Below are positions 1 to 10,734 of a stretch of 64,000 bases of DNA, piece by piece. The translations under genes and the position numbers were made by a program. Positions within the stretch are counted from its first letter, which is position 1. Each line of letters begins with the position of its first letter. The stretch comes from an uncultured Pseudoxanthomonas sp. GTDB taxonomy: Bacteria; Pseudomonadota; Gammaproteobacteria; Xanthomonadales; Xanthomonadaceae. The stretch covers positions 1-64,000 of the forward strand of contig CALJUL010000047.1 of the NCBI GenBank assembly GCA_937975725.1, read 5' to 3'. The notes below the pieces were generated by a model, which was not told the DNA's origin, searched no databases, and was given only the letters and a program-made list of their open reading frames with translations.

Positions 1-428
<428 letters not shown>

Positions 429-568
429 GTTGTGTAACTCCGGAATGGATTCTTGGGTTCAAACGGGAAGGGGGAAAGGGAACGGGGAATGCGGCGCCAT
501 CGCCGGGGGAAACGGAACGCCGCACCGATGCCGCGTTGCCGGTTCCCCGGTCCTCGTCGCCGGCTTCG

Positions 569-859
569 TCAGCCGAGGACGGCGAAGATGTCGTCTTCCT
601 TCACCACCAGGTATTCGGTGCCGTCGAGCTTGACCTCGGTGCCGCTGTACTTGCCGAACAGCACCTTGTCGCCCACCTTCACCACCGGCGCGCGCACGTT
701 GCCGTTGTCCAGGACCTTGCCGCCGCCCACGGCGACGACCTCGCCCTTGATCGGCTTCTCGGTGGCCGAATCCGGGATCACGATGCCGCCGGCGGACACC
801 TTCTCTTCTTCCATACGCTTGATGACCACGCGGTCGAACAGCGGCTTGATGTTGCTCAT
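569..859 (-). CDS. groES: 10 kDa co-chaperonin GroES
   Basis: Heptameric lid of the GroEL chamber. The 96-residue protein starts MSNIKPLFDRVVIKRME and ends DDIFAVLG, full length for the family. The mobile-loop region that contacts GroEL, around EKVSAGGIVIPDSA (residues 19-32), is present. The start at 857-859 was chosen because it gives the canonical GroES N-terminus; the reading frame stays open upstream but that extension is antisense to cutA and dsbD. It is the first gene of groESL, with a CIRCE-like inverted repeat about 50 bp upstream. Confidence 0.98.
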   Translation of the reverse strand: MSNIKPLFDRVVIKRMEEEKVSAGGIVIPDSATEKPIKGEVVAVGGGKVLDNGNVRAPVVKVGDKVLFGKYSGTEVKLDGTEYLVVKEDDIFAVLG

Positions 860-906
860 GTCAATCCTCTTAAGTGATTGATTGGACTGGGAAATGGGCG
901 GCGATG

Positions 907-933
907 TTAGCACTCGTACCAGGAGACTGCCAG
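907..933. promoter_or_regulatory. CIRCE-like HrcA operator upstream of groESL
   Basis: One half is a perfect CIRCE arm, TTAGCACTC at 907-915. After exactly nine bases comes GACTGCCAG (925-933), which matches six of nine positions of the expected GAGTGCTAA. The site lies 48 bp upstream of the groES start codon, where HrcA represses groESL in many bacteria. The exact 9-base spacer supports a true element with one degenerate arm; HrcA binding itself is inferred. Confidence 0.75.
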
Positions 934-1120
934 CGCCGCGGACACGAAATACCCGGTCGCCCGGGATGCGTGGGGATGTGGGGCCCGGCCGGAGGCTTTC
1001 AAGGGGGTGGCCGCAATTTTTGTGAGGCGGGCGGCGGACGGCTCCGCGGCGTCGCCTTCCGGGGCTCGCGCCCTTCGCCGCACCGGGCCCGCGTCGCCGG
1101 GTCTGCGATAATCCGCGGCC

Positions 1121-1453
1121 ATGTCCGTGCACCTGGTCCTGTCCACCTGCCCCGATGCCGATGCCGCCGACCGCCTGGCGCGCGCACTGGTGGGCGAAGG
1201 ACTGGCCGCCTGCGTCAGCGCCCTGCCCGGCGTAGTGTCCACCTACCGCTGGAAGGGCGAGGTGGAACAGGCCACGGAAGTCCAGTTGCTGATCAAGACC
1301 ACCGCCGACCGGCTGCCGGCCCTGACCGAACGCCTGGCCGGGCTGCACCCGTATGAACTGCCGGAGATCCTCGCGGTCGAAGCCGCCGCCGGCCTGCCCG
1401 CGTACCTGGACTGGGTGGCCGCCCAGACCCGCGCCGCCGACCGACCCGCCTAG
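1121..1453 (+). CDS. cutA: CutA1 divalent-cation tolerance protein
   Basis: Small trimeric cytoplasmic protein linked to copper/divalent cation tolerance; its biochemical role is not settled. The 110 residues match the usual CutA1 length. The family signature is visible as LIKTTADRLPALTERL followed by HPYELPEILAV (around residues 76-86), and the early LVGEGLAACV segment is also typical. It starts a run of co-oriented genes: dsbD begins 10 bp after its stop, the same cutA-dsbD order known in Escherichia coli, where the pair is also close to groESL. Co-transcription is likely from the spacing. Confidence 0.95.
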   Translation: MSVHLVLSTCPDADAADRLARALVGEGLAACVSALPGVVSTYRWKGEVEQATEVQLLIKTTADRLPALTERLAGLHPYELPEILAVEAAAGLPAYLDWVAAQTRAADRPA

Positions 1454-1462
1454 AGTGAACCG

Positions 1463-3802
1463 ATGCTGCCGACCCGCGTGATCCGCGCCCTGTCCTGCCT
1501 GCTGCTGTGCCTGTCGGCCGCGCTGCCGCCGCCGGCGCGCGCCGCGGTGGACCAGGACGACCTGCTGCCGGTGGACGAAGCCTTCGTGCTCACGGCCAGC
1601 GCGCCCACGCGCGACCGCATCGAGGTGAGCTGGAAGATCGCCGACGGCTATTACCTGTACCGGCACCGCACCGGCGTGGAGGCCGGCGCCGGCTTCGCCG
1701 CCCAGCCGCTGCAACTGCCCAGGGGCAAGGCCTACAAGGACGAGTTCTTCGGCGACGTCGAGACCTACCGCGACCGGCTGGACGCCGTCCTGCCCGGCCG
1801 CGCCGCCGACGGCGCGGAGACGGTGAGCCTGAAGATCAAGTACCAGGGCTGCGCCGACGCCGGCATCTGCTATCCGCCGCAGACACGCACGCTGATGGTC
1901 GCGCTGCCGGCGCCGGCCGGGACCAGCGGCTTCGTGCCGCTGGGCGCACCCGGCCTGGCCGGCGGCCTGCTCGGCGGCCGCAGCGCCGGGGCGGTGGACG
2001 AACGCCCGCTGCCGGCCGAGCAGGCGTTCGCCTTCGAGGCCATCGCCTTCGACGGCGACAGCCTGCTGCTGCGCTTCACCCCGGCGCGCGGCTACTACCT
2101 CTACCGCGACCACACCTCGATGGCGCTGGAAGGCGCGCCCGGACTGGCGCTGCAACCGCCGCGCTGGCCCAAGGGCACGTCCCACCGCGACGAGCATTTC
2201 GGCGAGGTGGTGGTGTATTTCGACCAGGCCGAAGTGCCGGTGCCGCTGCGCCGCGAACACGGCCGCGCCGCCGACGCCACGCTGCGGGTCACCTTCCAGG
2301 GCTGCCAGAAGGATGGCATCTGCTACCCGCCGATGACGCGCCGGGTGGCGCTGTCCATCCCCGCCGGCACGGTCACGCCCGCCGGGACACCGGTGGCGCC
2401 GGCCAGCGTCCCGGCCACCCCGCCGCTGCCGACCGCGGCGGAGACGGCCACGGGCTCCGAAACGACGGCACCCGCCGATGCGCCCGTCGCCGGCACGGAT
2501 GTAGCCGCCACCACCGGTACCGCGGCCGATCCGGCCCCGGTCGAACGCACCCGGCCGCCGGAAGACGTGCTGCGGCAGCGCAAGGGCGGCGCCGGCACGC
2601 TGCTGGCCGCACTGGGCCTGGCGCTGCTCGGCGGGCTGATCCTCAACCTGATGCCGTGCGTGCTGCCGGTGCTGTCGCTGAAGGCGCTGGCCCTGGCCGA
2701 GAGCGGCCGCAGCGGCGGCCATGCGCGGCGCGGTGCGCTCTGGTACACGGCCGGCGTGCTGGCCGGCTTCGTGCTGGTGGGCGCGGCCGCGCTGGCGCTG
2801 CGGGCGGCCGGGCAGGCGCTGGGCTGGGGCTTCCAGTTGCAGCAGCCGTGGGTGGTGGGCCTGCTGGCCTACGTCATGTTCGCCGTGGGCCTGAGCCTGT
2901 CGGGCGTGTTCGCCGTCGGCTACCGGCTGGCCGGGGCGGGCCAGGGCCTGGCGGCGCGCGGCGGCGCGGCCGGCGACTTCTTCACCGGCGTGCTGGCGGT
3001 GGTCGTCGCCAGCCCGTGCACGGCGCCCTTCATGGGCGTGGCGCTGGCCTATGCCTTCACCGCCCCGGCGCCGCTGGCGCTGCTGGTGTTCGCCGTGCTG
3101 GGGCTGGGACTGGCGCTGCCGTTCCTGCTGATCGGCTTCGTGCCCGCGCTGGCGGCGCGGTTGCCGCGGCCGGGCGCGTGGATGGAAACGCTGAAGCAGG
3201 CGCTGGCCTTCCCGATGTACCTGACCGCCGCCTGGCTGCTGTGGGTGCTGGGCAGGCAGCGCGGCATCGACGCGGTGGGCCTGGCGCTGGCGGGACTGGT
3301 GCTGCTGGCGCTGGGGCTGTGGTGGTGGCAACGCCTGCGCCTGCGCGCGGCGCCGTTGCAGCGCGCGCTGGCGGTGCTCGTGCTGGCCGCGGCGTTGGTG
3401 CCACTGGCGCTGGCGCAGCGGCTGCCGCGGGAGTCATCCGCCGCCCCCGCCGGGCAGGGCCAGGTGGCCTATTCGGCCGAACGGCTGGCGGCGCTGCGCG
3501 CGGAGGGCCGCATCGTCTTCGTGGACATGACCGCGGACTGGTGCGTGACCTGCAAGGCCAACGAGAAGGCGGTGCTGAACACCACCGCCTTCCGCGACCT
3601 GCTGGCGGCGCACGACGCCGTGCTGATGACCGGCGACTGGACCAGCGTGGACCCGGCCATCACCGCCTTCCTGGAAGAGCACGGCGCGGTCGGCGTGCCG
3701 CTGTACGTGGTCTATCCGCGCGGCGGCGGCGCAGGCGAAGTGCTGCCGACCGTGCTGACCCACGACCTGGTGCGACGGGCGCTGGAGCACGCCGGCCGAT
3801 GA
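1463..3802 (+). CDS. dsbD: Thiol:disulfide interchange protein DsbD with two N-terminal alpha domains
   Basis: Inner-membrane reductase that carries electrons from cytoplasmic thioredoxin to periplasmic thiol proteins. The 779-residue protein begins with a signal peptide ending near PPPARAA. Two successive DsbD-alpha-like domains follow (about 30-150 and 185-300), each with its own Cys pair: KYQGCADAGICYPP (Cys near 129/134) and FQGCQKDGICYPP (near 282/288). A Pro/Ala/Thr-rich linker leads to the eight-helix transmembrane domain (about 380-640) with the redox Cys in NLMPCVLPVLSLK and SPCTAPFMG. The C-terminal thioredoxin domain has DWCVTCK near residue 692. Most described DsbD proteins have a single alpha domain, so the tandem copy is notable. 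Its stop overlaps the next start by 4 bp. Confidence 0.95.
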   Translation: MLPTRVIRALSCLLLCLSAALPPPARAAVDQDDLLPVDEAFVLTASAPTRDRIEVSWKIADGYYLYRHRTGVEAGAGFAAQPLQLPRGKAYKDEFFGDVETYRDRLDAVLPGRAADGAETVSLKIKYQGCADAGICYPPQTRTLMVALPAPAGTSGFVPLGAPGLAGGLLGGRSAGAVDERPLPAEQAFAFEAIAFDGDSLLLRFTPARGYYLYRDHTSMALEGAPGLALQPPRWPKGTSHRDEHFGEVVVYFDQAEVPVPLRREHGRAADATLRVTFQGCQKDGICYPPMTRRVALSIPAGTVTPAGTPVAPASVPATPPLPTAAETATGSETTAPADAPVAGTDVAATTGTAADPAPVERTRPPEDVLRQRKGGAGTLLAALGLALLGGLILNLMPCVLPVLSLKALALAESGRSGGHARRGALWYTAGVLAGFVLVGAAALALRAAGQALGWGFQLQQPWVVGLLAYVMFAVGLSLSGVFAVGYRLAGAGQGLAARGGAAGDFFTGVLAVVVASPCTAPFMGVALAYAFTAPAPLALLVFAVLGLGLALPFLLIGFVPALAARLPRPGAWMETLKQALAFPMYLTAAWLLWVLGRQRGIDAVGLALAGLVLLALGLWWWQRLRLRAAPLQRALAVLVLAAALVPLALAQRLPRESSAAPAGQGQVAYSAERLAALRAEGRIVFVDMTADWCVTCKANEKAVLNTTAFRDLLAAHDAVLMTGDWTSVDPAITAFLEEHGAVGVPLYVVYPRGGGAGEVLPTVLTHDLVRRALEHAGR

Positions 3803-4392
3803 AGGCCACCCTGCCCCGCGTCCTGCTGGTCGCCGTCCTGGCCGGCGGCCTCGGCCTGCTGGCCAGCCTGTGGTTCGACGGCAACCCGCTGTGGCGGACC
3901 CGGGCCGGCGAACGCGCCCTGCACGCGGCCGCCAACGCCACCGCACCCGCCCCGCCGGCGGGGGTGACCGCGGCCGGCATCGGCGACCCCATGCCCGCCA
4001 TCGCGCTGCCTGGACTGGGCGGCAAGTACGTCGATCTGGCGGCCGACTACCGCGGCCGGCGCCTGCTCATCAACGTCTGGGCCAGTTGGTGCGGGCCCTG
4101 CATCGAGGAGATGCCGGAACTGCAGCGCTTCGCCGAAGCCCAGGGCGCCGGCGGCGTGCAGGTGGTGGGGCTGGCGCTGGATACCCCCGAAGCCGTGCGC
4201 GGCTTCCTGGCCCAAGTGCCGGTCGGCTACCCCATCGTGCTGGACACCCCGGGGCCCGCCGACGCCAGCGTCTGGCTGGGCAACGCCAAGGGCGTGCTGC
4301 CCTATACCGTCCTGGTCGGGGCCGACGGTCGCATCGCCCGGCAGAAGATCGGCCCCTTCAAGCCCGGCGAGATCGCCGGTTGGGCCGAATGA
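3799..4392 (+). CDS. TlpA/ResA-like membrane-anchored thioredoxin
   Basis: Periplasmic thiol-disulfide oxidoreductase tethered by one N-terminal helix (residues 7-25). The 197-residue protein has the TlpA-type active site ASWCGPC with Cys98 and Cys101 and the cis-proline region LPYTVLVG. The start ATG overlaps the dsbD stop (ATGA), so translation is probably coupled and the protein is a plausible client that DsbD keeps reduced. Family members serve cytochrome c maturation or other periplasmic thiol reductions; which one applies here cannot be read from the sequence. The first 60 residues are Ala/Pro-rich linker. Confidence 0.9.
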   Translation: MKATLPRVLLVAVLAGGLGLLASLWFDGNPLWRTRAGERALHAAANATAPAPPAGVTAAGIGDPMPAIALPGLGGKYVDLAADYRGRRLLINVWASWCGPCIEEMPELQRFAEAQGAGGVQVVGLALDTPEAVRGFLAQVPVGYPIVLDTPGPADASVWLGNAKGVLPYTVLVGADGRIARQKIGPFKPGEIAGWAE

Positions 4393-4613
4393 GCCCAGGC
4401 CGCGATCACCGGCCAACGGGCCGGCAACGCGCGGGCTTCGTTCCGGTTTCACGCAGGCGGCCCGGCTGCCGCCCTGCCGGTGGCCTGCCGCAACCTTTTG
4501 ATCCTCCAGGCCCGCGACGGAATCAAACAATCGCTTAAAACGAAGCAAACTTCGGCGAACTGGACAGCATTCCCCGCTTCGCGCAGACTGCCGCCCTTCC
4601 GCTGGAGACCCGA

Positions 4614-5054
4614 ATGGCGAAACTGCTTGTCCTGCACGGCCCCAACCTCAACCTGCTCGGCACGCGCGAGCCGGAGGTCTACGGGCATGCCACGCTGGCG
4701 GACATCGACCAGTCGCTGGCCGCGCAGGCGCAGGCCGCCGGGCACCAGGTGCAGTCATTCCAGTCCAACGCCGAACACGCCCTGGTCGATCGCATCCAGG
4801 CCGCGCGCACCGACGGCACCGCTTTCATCCTGATCAACCCCGCCGCCTTCACTCACACTTCGGTCGCGATCCGCGACGCCCTGGCGGCGGTGGGTCTGCC
4901 CTTCATCGAAATCCACCTGTCCAACCCGCACGCCCGCGAGCCGTTCCGCCACGCCAGCTATTTCAGCGACAAGGCGGTGGGCGTGGTCTGCGGCTTCGGC
5001 GCCGACAGCTACCGCTATGCGCTGGACGCCGCGCTGCGGCGCCTGCCGGCCTGA
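4614..5054 (+). CDS. aroQ: Type II 3-dehydroquinate dehydratase
   Basis: Catalyses 3-dehydroquinate to 3-dehydroshikimate in the shikimate pathway as a small dodecameric enzyme. The 146-residue length is typical. The N-terminal signature LLVLHGPNLNLLGTREP is complete, with catalytic Tyr23 in EVYG, the substrate-binding loop NPAAFTHTSVAIRDAL and the HLSN motif following EI. It lies about 50 bp upstream of accB, an order (aroQ-accB-accC) common in gammaproteobacteria. The preceding 221-bp spacer (4393-4613) contains a short AT-richer stretch around 4520-4550 that may hold the promoter. Confidence 0.97.
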   Translation: MAKLLVLHGPNLNLLGTREPEVYGHATLADIDQSLAAQAQAAGHQVQSFQSNAEHALVDRIQAARTDGTAFILINPAAFTHTSVAIRDALAAVGLPFIEIHLSNPHAREPFRHASYFSDKAVGVVCGFGADSYRYALDAALRRLPA

Positions 5055-5102
5055 CTTCCCTTTTGTTCCCCGCGGGGAACAGCGTTCAACCACGAGGCTC
5101 CC

Positions 5103-5576
5103 ATGGATCTCCGCAAAATCAAGAAACTGATCGACCTGCTGGAAGAGTCGAACCTGGCCGAAATCGAGATCAAGGAAGGCGAGGAATCCGTACGCCTGGC
5201 GCGCACGCCCAAGGGCGGCTACGCGGTGCCGGCCCCCGTCACCTACGCCGAGCCGCGCGCCGCCGCGCCGATGCCGATGCAGTCCCCGGTCGACGCCGCC
5301 ACCGGCGGCAGCGCCAAGCCCGCCGGCAACGCCCTGCCCGACGGCCACGTGGTGCGCGCGCCGATGGTCGGCACCTTCTACGCCTCGCCCGCCCCCGACA
5401 AGCCGACCTTCGTCAGCGTCGGCCAGGCCGTGAAGGCCGGCGAGACCCTGGCGATCATCGAGGCCATGAAGATGTTCAACCCCATCGAAGCCGACGTGTC
5501 CGGCACCGTGCTATCGATCCTGGCCGAGAGCGGTCAGCCGATCGAGTTCGATCAGCCGTTGTTCGTGATCGGCTGA
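5103..5576 (+). CDS. accB: Biotin carboxyl carrier protein of acetyl-CoA carboxylase
   Basis: Carries biotin between the carboxylase and carboxyltransferase subunits in the first committed step of fatty acid synthesis. The 157-residue protein has the AccB N-terminus (MDLRKIKKLIDLLEES), a Pro/Ala-rich flexible linker (about 40-80) and a C-terminal biotinyl domain. The biotinylation motif is EAMKMFN with Lys123 as the modified residue, and the APMVGTFYASP segment contains the thumb characteristic of AccB. It precedes accC by 62 bp and the two are very probably co-transcribed. Confidence 0.98.
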   Translation: MDLRKIKKLIDLLEESNLAEIEIKEGEESVRLARTPKGGYAVPAPVTYAEPRAAAPMPMQSPVDAATGGSAKPAGNALPDGHVVRAPMVGTFYASPAPDKPTFVSVGQAVKAGETLAIIEAMKMFNPIEADVSGTVLSILAESGQPIEFDQPLFVIG

Positions 5577-5638
5577 AAGCCGGGACCCGGGACCCGGTCC
5601 CCGGTCCCGAAGACCCCTGTGCTTCGGAACCCTCTTCC

Positions 5639-7006
<1,368 letters not shown>

Positions 7007-7032
7007 GCCGTTCCGCGGCGCATGAAACGGAG

Positions 7033-7067
7033 AGGGCCGGGATGGCGACATCCCGGCCCTTCTTTTC
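7033..7067 (+). terminator. Intrinsic terminator after accC
   Basis: An 11-bp perfect stem, AGGGCCGGGAT (7033-7043) with ATCCCGGCCCT (7050-7060), encloses a 6-base loop and is followed by TCTTTTC. It sits 27 bp after the accC stop and separates it from the convergent gene ending at 7101. Confidence 0.85.
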
Positions 7068-7100
7068 GCCTGCATCCGCGCAGGGTCAAGCGGCGCCCTG

Positions 7101-7460
7101 CTACCTTCCCGGCGCCTGCTGCGTCCCCGGCACCGGCGCGGCGCCAAGCGGGGACGAAGGATCGGTGACGCGGATGGTTTCGGCGGAACCGTCCGGCCAG
7201 ACCACGCGGATCGTGCTGCCGGGCGCCAGGGTGGAGAACGGGGTGCCGCTGCGTGCGCGGTACAGCGCGGCCACCTGCGCGGCGCCCAGCCGGCGCAGGT
7301 CGTCGGGAGCATGGATGGTCATGTGGCCGACCCGCGTGAGGTCGCGGTACTCGGGGTCGTGCGTCTCAATGACGATCGTCGCGGCGGCGGCGGCGTAGGC
7401 CACCACCACCAGGATCCAGACCAGGGCGTTGGCGCCCGGCCGCATGCGCTTGTATTTCAT
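7101..7460 (-). CDS. Membrane-anchored protein of unknown function
   Basis: I do not recognise this 119-residue protein. It has one N-terminal transmembrane helix (about residues 11-28, VWILVVVAYAAAAATIVI) and a soluble, presumably periplasmic, remainder without cysteines. The C-terminal third is Pro/Gly/Ala-rich. Its ATG overlaps the stop codon of the upstream gene (ATGA at 7457-7460), so the two are translationally coupled and may act together. High-GC codon use resembles the neighbours. Confidence 0.7.
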   Translation of the reverse strand: MKYKRMRPGANALVWILVVVAYAAAAATIVIETHDPEYRDLTRVGHMTIHAPDDLRRLGAAQVAALYRARSGTPFSTLAPGSTIRVVWPDGSAETIRVTDPSSPLGAAPVPGTQQAPGR

Positions 7461-8392
7461 CCTTCCACTCCCGTGCGGGCCAACAGCGTGCCCACCATTT
7501 CGTCCACGTCGTCCTCACCCTGGCGCGGCACGCCGGCATCGCGCGCGAAGGTGGGGAAATCCTGCGAGGTGTCCTGCGAACAGACGCCGCCGTTCACGCA
7601 GTAGTTCGTCATCAGCGACCCTTGCGGGCTGCAATCCATGCCCAGTTCGCACGAGGCGATGCGCCAAGCGATCTCCGACAGTTCGCTGCCCGACACGTCG
7701 CCCAGCGTCCGCCGGCGGCCGCTGCCGATGGTGCCCATCGCCGGGGCGATGGCGACGAAGGCGTAGGGGTCGCCGGAATCCAGCACGCGTCGCACCAGGT
7801 CCTGCAGATAGGCTTCGTCGGCCGACAGCGGCTGCTCCATCGCCAGCAGCGACGCTTCCGCCGCCAGGCTGCCGGCCTGCGCCGCCTGCACGCGCTGGGT
7901 GAGGATCTTCGGCAGGGTGAAGCCGTCGTCCGGCGCGAAGCGCCCGCAGCGCTGCTGCACGCGCTGGCGCGCGGCCAGCATGGCGGCGCCGCCGGAAAGC
8001 CCGAGCCGGCCGATGGCCTGCGTGTCGCGCGCAAAACCGGCCGGGTCGGCGGCATAGCCGGCGCAATAGTCCTGCACCAGGCTGAGCAGCCACATGGCGT
8101 CGGCGTCGCCCGCTTCCATCTGCGCGAGCAGCGCCTGCGAATACGCGAACAGATCGGCGCTCTCCTCGAAGCCGCGCCGCAGCGGCGACGGCATCGGCGC
8201 GTGCCGCCGCGCCGTCCTGTGCGACACCGGCAGCGGCAGCGGCGAAGCCCAGGCGCCCGCGTCACCAGCGGTTTCGACCATCGCCGTCGCCGGCAGGGAA
8301 AACCCCGCCAGCCCCGCATTGCGCAAGGGCGCCCACGCCAGCGCCGCCAACAGGCCCGCCAGCGCGATCGGCAATAGCAGCTTCCGCGACAT
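7457..8392 (-). CDS. Exported protein of unknown function with conserved cysteines
   Basis: I do not recognise this 311-residue protein. A signal anchor (MSRKLLLPIALAGLLAALA) suggests export; an alternative start nine bases upstream (MPPMSRK) is possible, and longer forms would overlap prmA. The body is helical and Ala/Leu-rich, with Cys in DYCAGYA, RCGRF, SCELGMDCS and NYCVNGGVCSQD, so several disulfides are likely in the periplasm. The segment ALLAQMEAGDADAMWLLSLV resembles helical (Sel1-type) repeats, but I see no clear repeat set. It is divergent from prmA and coupled to the small membrane protein downstream. Confidence 0.7.
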   Translation of the reverse strand: MSRKLLLPIALAGLLAALAWAPLRNAGLAGFSLPATAMVETAGDAGAWASPLPLPVSHRTARRHAPMPSPLRRGFEESADLFAYSQALLAQMEAGDADAMWLLSLVQDYCAGYAADPAGFARDTQAIGRLGLSGGAAMLAARQRVQQRCGRFAPDDGFTLPKILTQRVQAAQAGSLAAEASLLAMEQPLSADEAYLQDLVRRVLDSGDPYAFVAIAPAMGTIGSGRRRTLGDVSGSELSEIAWRIASCELGMDCSPQGSLMTNYCVNGGVCSQDTSQDFPTFARDAGVPRQGEDDVDEMVGTLLARTGVEG

Positions 8393-8506
8393 GGGCGGCA
8401 TTATCCGGGCGTATCCGGCCCGGTTCAACGCGCGCCGCCGCGGCGGCGTGCTTGCGCGGGCATGCGACAATCGCCGCCGCCGTCCCCGTCTTCACGCCGC
8501 CCGAAC

Positions 8507-9424
8507 ATGCCCTACCTGGAACTCACCCTGCGTTGCAGCGAATCCGAACAGCCCCGCTACGAGCACGCGCTGGAGGACGTCGGTGCGCTGTCGGTGACCC
8601 TGCTCGACGCGGACGCGGACACCGGCAACGAGCACGCGATCCTGGAACCAGGCGTGGGCGAGACGCCGCTGTGGAAATCGCTGGTGCTCACCGCGCTGTT
8701 CGAGGCCGACACCGACGCGCTGCTGTTGCTGGCGGCGCTGGAAGCCTTCGACCCCGGGCTGGACTGGACGCAGGCCGGCTTCCGCCAGGTGCAGGACGAG
8801 GACTGGGAGCGCGCATGGCTGGACCAGTTCGCGCCCATGCAGTTCGGCCGGCGCACCTGGATCGTGCCCTGGAACCACGAGATCCCCGAACAGGCACGGC
8901 ATGCCGACGCCGCCGTCGTGCGGCTGGACCCGGGCCTGGCCTTCGGCTCCGGCACCCACCCGACCACCGCACTGTGCCTGCGCTGGCTGGACCGCTTGGC
9001 CGACGACGGCCTGCTGCCGGGCGCGCGCGTGCTCGACTTCGGCTGCGGCTCCGGCATCCTGGCGCTGGCGGCGCTGAAGCTGGGCGCGGCGCAGGCCGTC
9101 GGCGTGGACAACGACCCGCAGGCGCTGATCGCCAGCGCCGACAACGCGCAGCGCAACGGCGTGGGCGATGCCTTCCGGGTCCATCTGCCGGAAGACGAAC
9201 CGGCGGCCACCTATCCCGTCGTGGTCGCCAACATCCTGGCTTCGGCGCTGGACGCGCTGGCCGAGACCCTCGCCGCGCGCGTCGCGCCCGGCGGGCGCAT
9301 CGCCCTGTCGGGCATCCTGCACGGCCAGGAAGACGAACTGCTGGCGCGCTACGCCGGATGGTTCGACCACCTGGCCGCCACCCGCGACGGCGACTGGATG
9401 CGCATCGACGGTGTGCGCCGCTGA
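8507..9424 (+). CDS. prmA: Ribosomal protein L11 methyltransferase PrmA
   Basis: SAM-dependent enzyme that methylates ribosomal protein L11. The 305-residue form starts MPYLELTLRC, which fits the family N-terminus; a start 45 bp upstream would add an Arg/Pro/Ser-rich tail and overlap the divergent gene. The L11-binding N-terminal domain (1-100) is followed by a Rossmann methyltransferase domain with GLAFGSGTHPTTALCL, motif I LDFGCGSGILALAAL and the catalytic-loop segment VVANILASAL. In many gammaproteobacteria prmA lies upstream of fis, as here, with one zinc-ribbon gene between them. Confidence 0.97.
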   Translation: MPYLELTLRCSESEQPRYEHALEDVGALSVTLLDADADTGNEHAILEPGVGETPLWKSLVLTALFEADTDALLLLAALEAFDPGLDWTQAGFRQVQDEDWERAWLDQFAPMQFGRRTWIVPWNHEIPEQARHADAAVVRLDPGLAFGSGTHPTTALCLRWLDRLADDGLLPGARVLDFGCGSGILALAALKLGAAQAVGVDNDPQALIASADNAQRNGVGDAFRVHLPEDEPAATYPVVVANILASALDALAETLAARVAPGGRIALSGILHGQEDELLARYAGWFDHLAATRDGDWMRIDGVRR

Positions 9425-9484
9425 AACCGCGCCCATCGCCGGCGGACGTCACCCGCCGGTTCCGCCGCATGGTTGAATAGGGCC

Positions 9485-10612
9485 ATGTTCACGGCCTGCC
9501 CCCATTGCCAGCACCTGCTGGTCCGCGACCTGCGGACCAGCGCCCTGCCGGCCGCCTGCCCGCATTGCGGCAAGCCCTTGTCGATCTCCACCGCCGCGCG
9601 CGATGCCGCGGCCGGCACGGTGCCGAGCCTGGCGACGTATCTGCACGCCCCGGCCGTGGCGCCGGACGATGCGAGCACATCGAAGCAGGACGATGCCGGC
9701 GAAGCGCCCCGGGAAGCGGTATCGCGCAACGCGCATGGCGAAAACGAAGCGGACATGGCGCATGTCTTCTCCATCGAGGATCAGGCGCAGGCGCCGATGG
9801 GCAATACGGTTGCCGATGCTGCTGCGGTTACTGCTTCTACTTCGTCCATTACTACTACCGCCGCAGCGGACGACGAAGACAAAGCCGAAGCCAGGCGCGA
9901 ACACGAAAAAGAAACCCTCTTCGATGCGCCCGCTCCAGTTGCATCGGCAATGGCATCCGCAGACATCGCAACCGTGGAAACCGCGGACGCGCCATCCGCC
10001 GCAGCATCCGCGCGCGATGCCATGCCGAACACAGGCGGTGAGCCGACCAGCGACAAACCAGCTCAGCCCACCGCCACGGCTCCCATCGCCCCCATCGCCA
10101 CCGGGCCGCGCTTCGTGCAACGCCCGGCGCCCGTGCCGGTGCAGGCGCGCACTCGCCGCCGGCAAGGCGTCGCTGTCGCGACATTGCTGCTCGTCCTCGT
10201 CGTGCAGGTACTGGTGGCCGATCGCGACCGGCTCGCCTTGCAGGCCGGCTGGCGGCCCGTCGTCTCCGCGCTCTGCGGCGTACTCGGCTGCGAATTGCCG
10301 TCCTGGCGCGAACCGCAGGCGTTCGCGATGCTCGGCCGCGACGTGCGGCCGTTGCAGGGCGCGCCCGGCGTGCTGCTGGCGCAGGCCACTTTCCGCAACG
10401 ACGCACGCTGGGCGCAGGCGTGGCCGGTCATCCTGCTCACGCTCAAGGACGCCGACGGCCGCACGCTGGGCGCGCGCGCGCTGCAGCCGTCCGACTACCT
10501 GCCCCGCGACGAAACGTCGCAGGCGATCGCACCCGGACAGAGCGCCCAGATCGCCGTGCGCGTGCGCGAACCGAGCGCGAACGTCGTCGCGTTTTCCTTC
10601 GACTTCCGTTAA
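9485..10612 (+). CDS. Zinc-ribbon DUF3426 membrane protein
   Basis: The 375-residue protein begins with an MJ0042-type zinc ribbon, CPHCQHLL...CPHCGKPL (Cys at 4, 7, 24 and 27). A long, low-complexity Ala/Thr/Asp-rich region spans about residues 40-215. One transmembrane helix (VAVATLLLVLVVQVLV, near 230) precedes a C-terminal DUF3426 domain with ELPSWREPQ, NDARWAQAWPVILLTL and the LQPSDYLP segment. Its function is unknown; location between prmA and fis is conserved in related genomes as far as I recall. The low-complexity spacer has somewhat lower GC (about 9700-10050) than flanking DNA. Confidence 0.88.
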   Translation: MFTACPHCQHLLVRDLRTSALPAACPHCGKPLSISTAARDAAAGTVPSLATYLHAPAVAPDDASTSKQDDAGEAPREAVSRNAHGENEADMAHVFSIEDQAQAPMGNTVADAAAVTASTSSITTTAAADDEDKAEARREHEKETLFDAPAPVASAMASADIATVETADAPSAAASARDAMPNTGGEPTSDKPAQPTATAPIAPIATGPRFVQRPAPVPVQARTRRRQGVAVATLLLVLVVQVLVADRDRLALQAGWRPVVSALCGVLGCELPSWREPQAFAMLGRDVRPLQGAPGVLLAQATFRNDARWAQAWPVILLTLKDADGRTLGARALQPSDYLPRDETSQAIAPGQSAQIAVRVREPSANVVAFSFDFR

Positions 10613-10734
10613 GCCTCGCGCATTCATCCAAAAAGCGGATGCGCGGGCGGCGGCCAGGCGCTAGACTCGTCCCCCCGCCGCAGGCCGCCCGCCGCCGGCG
10701 GGCACCCAGCCTCCGCGCCTCTTTGGGAATCCGA

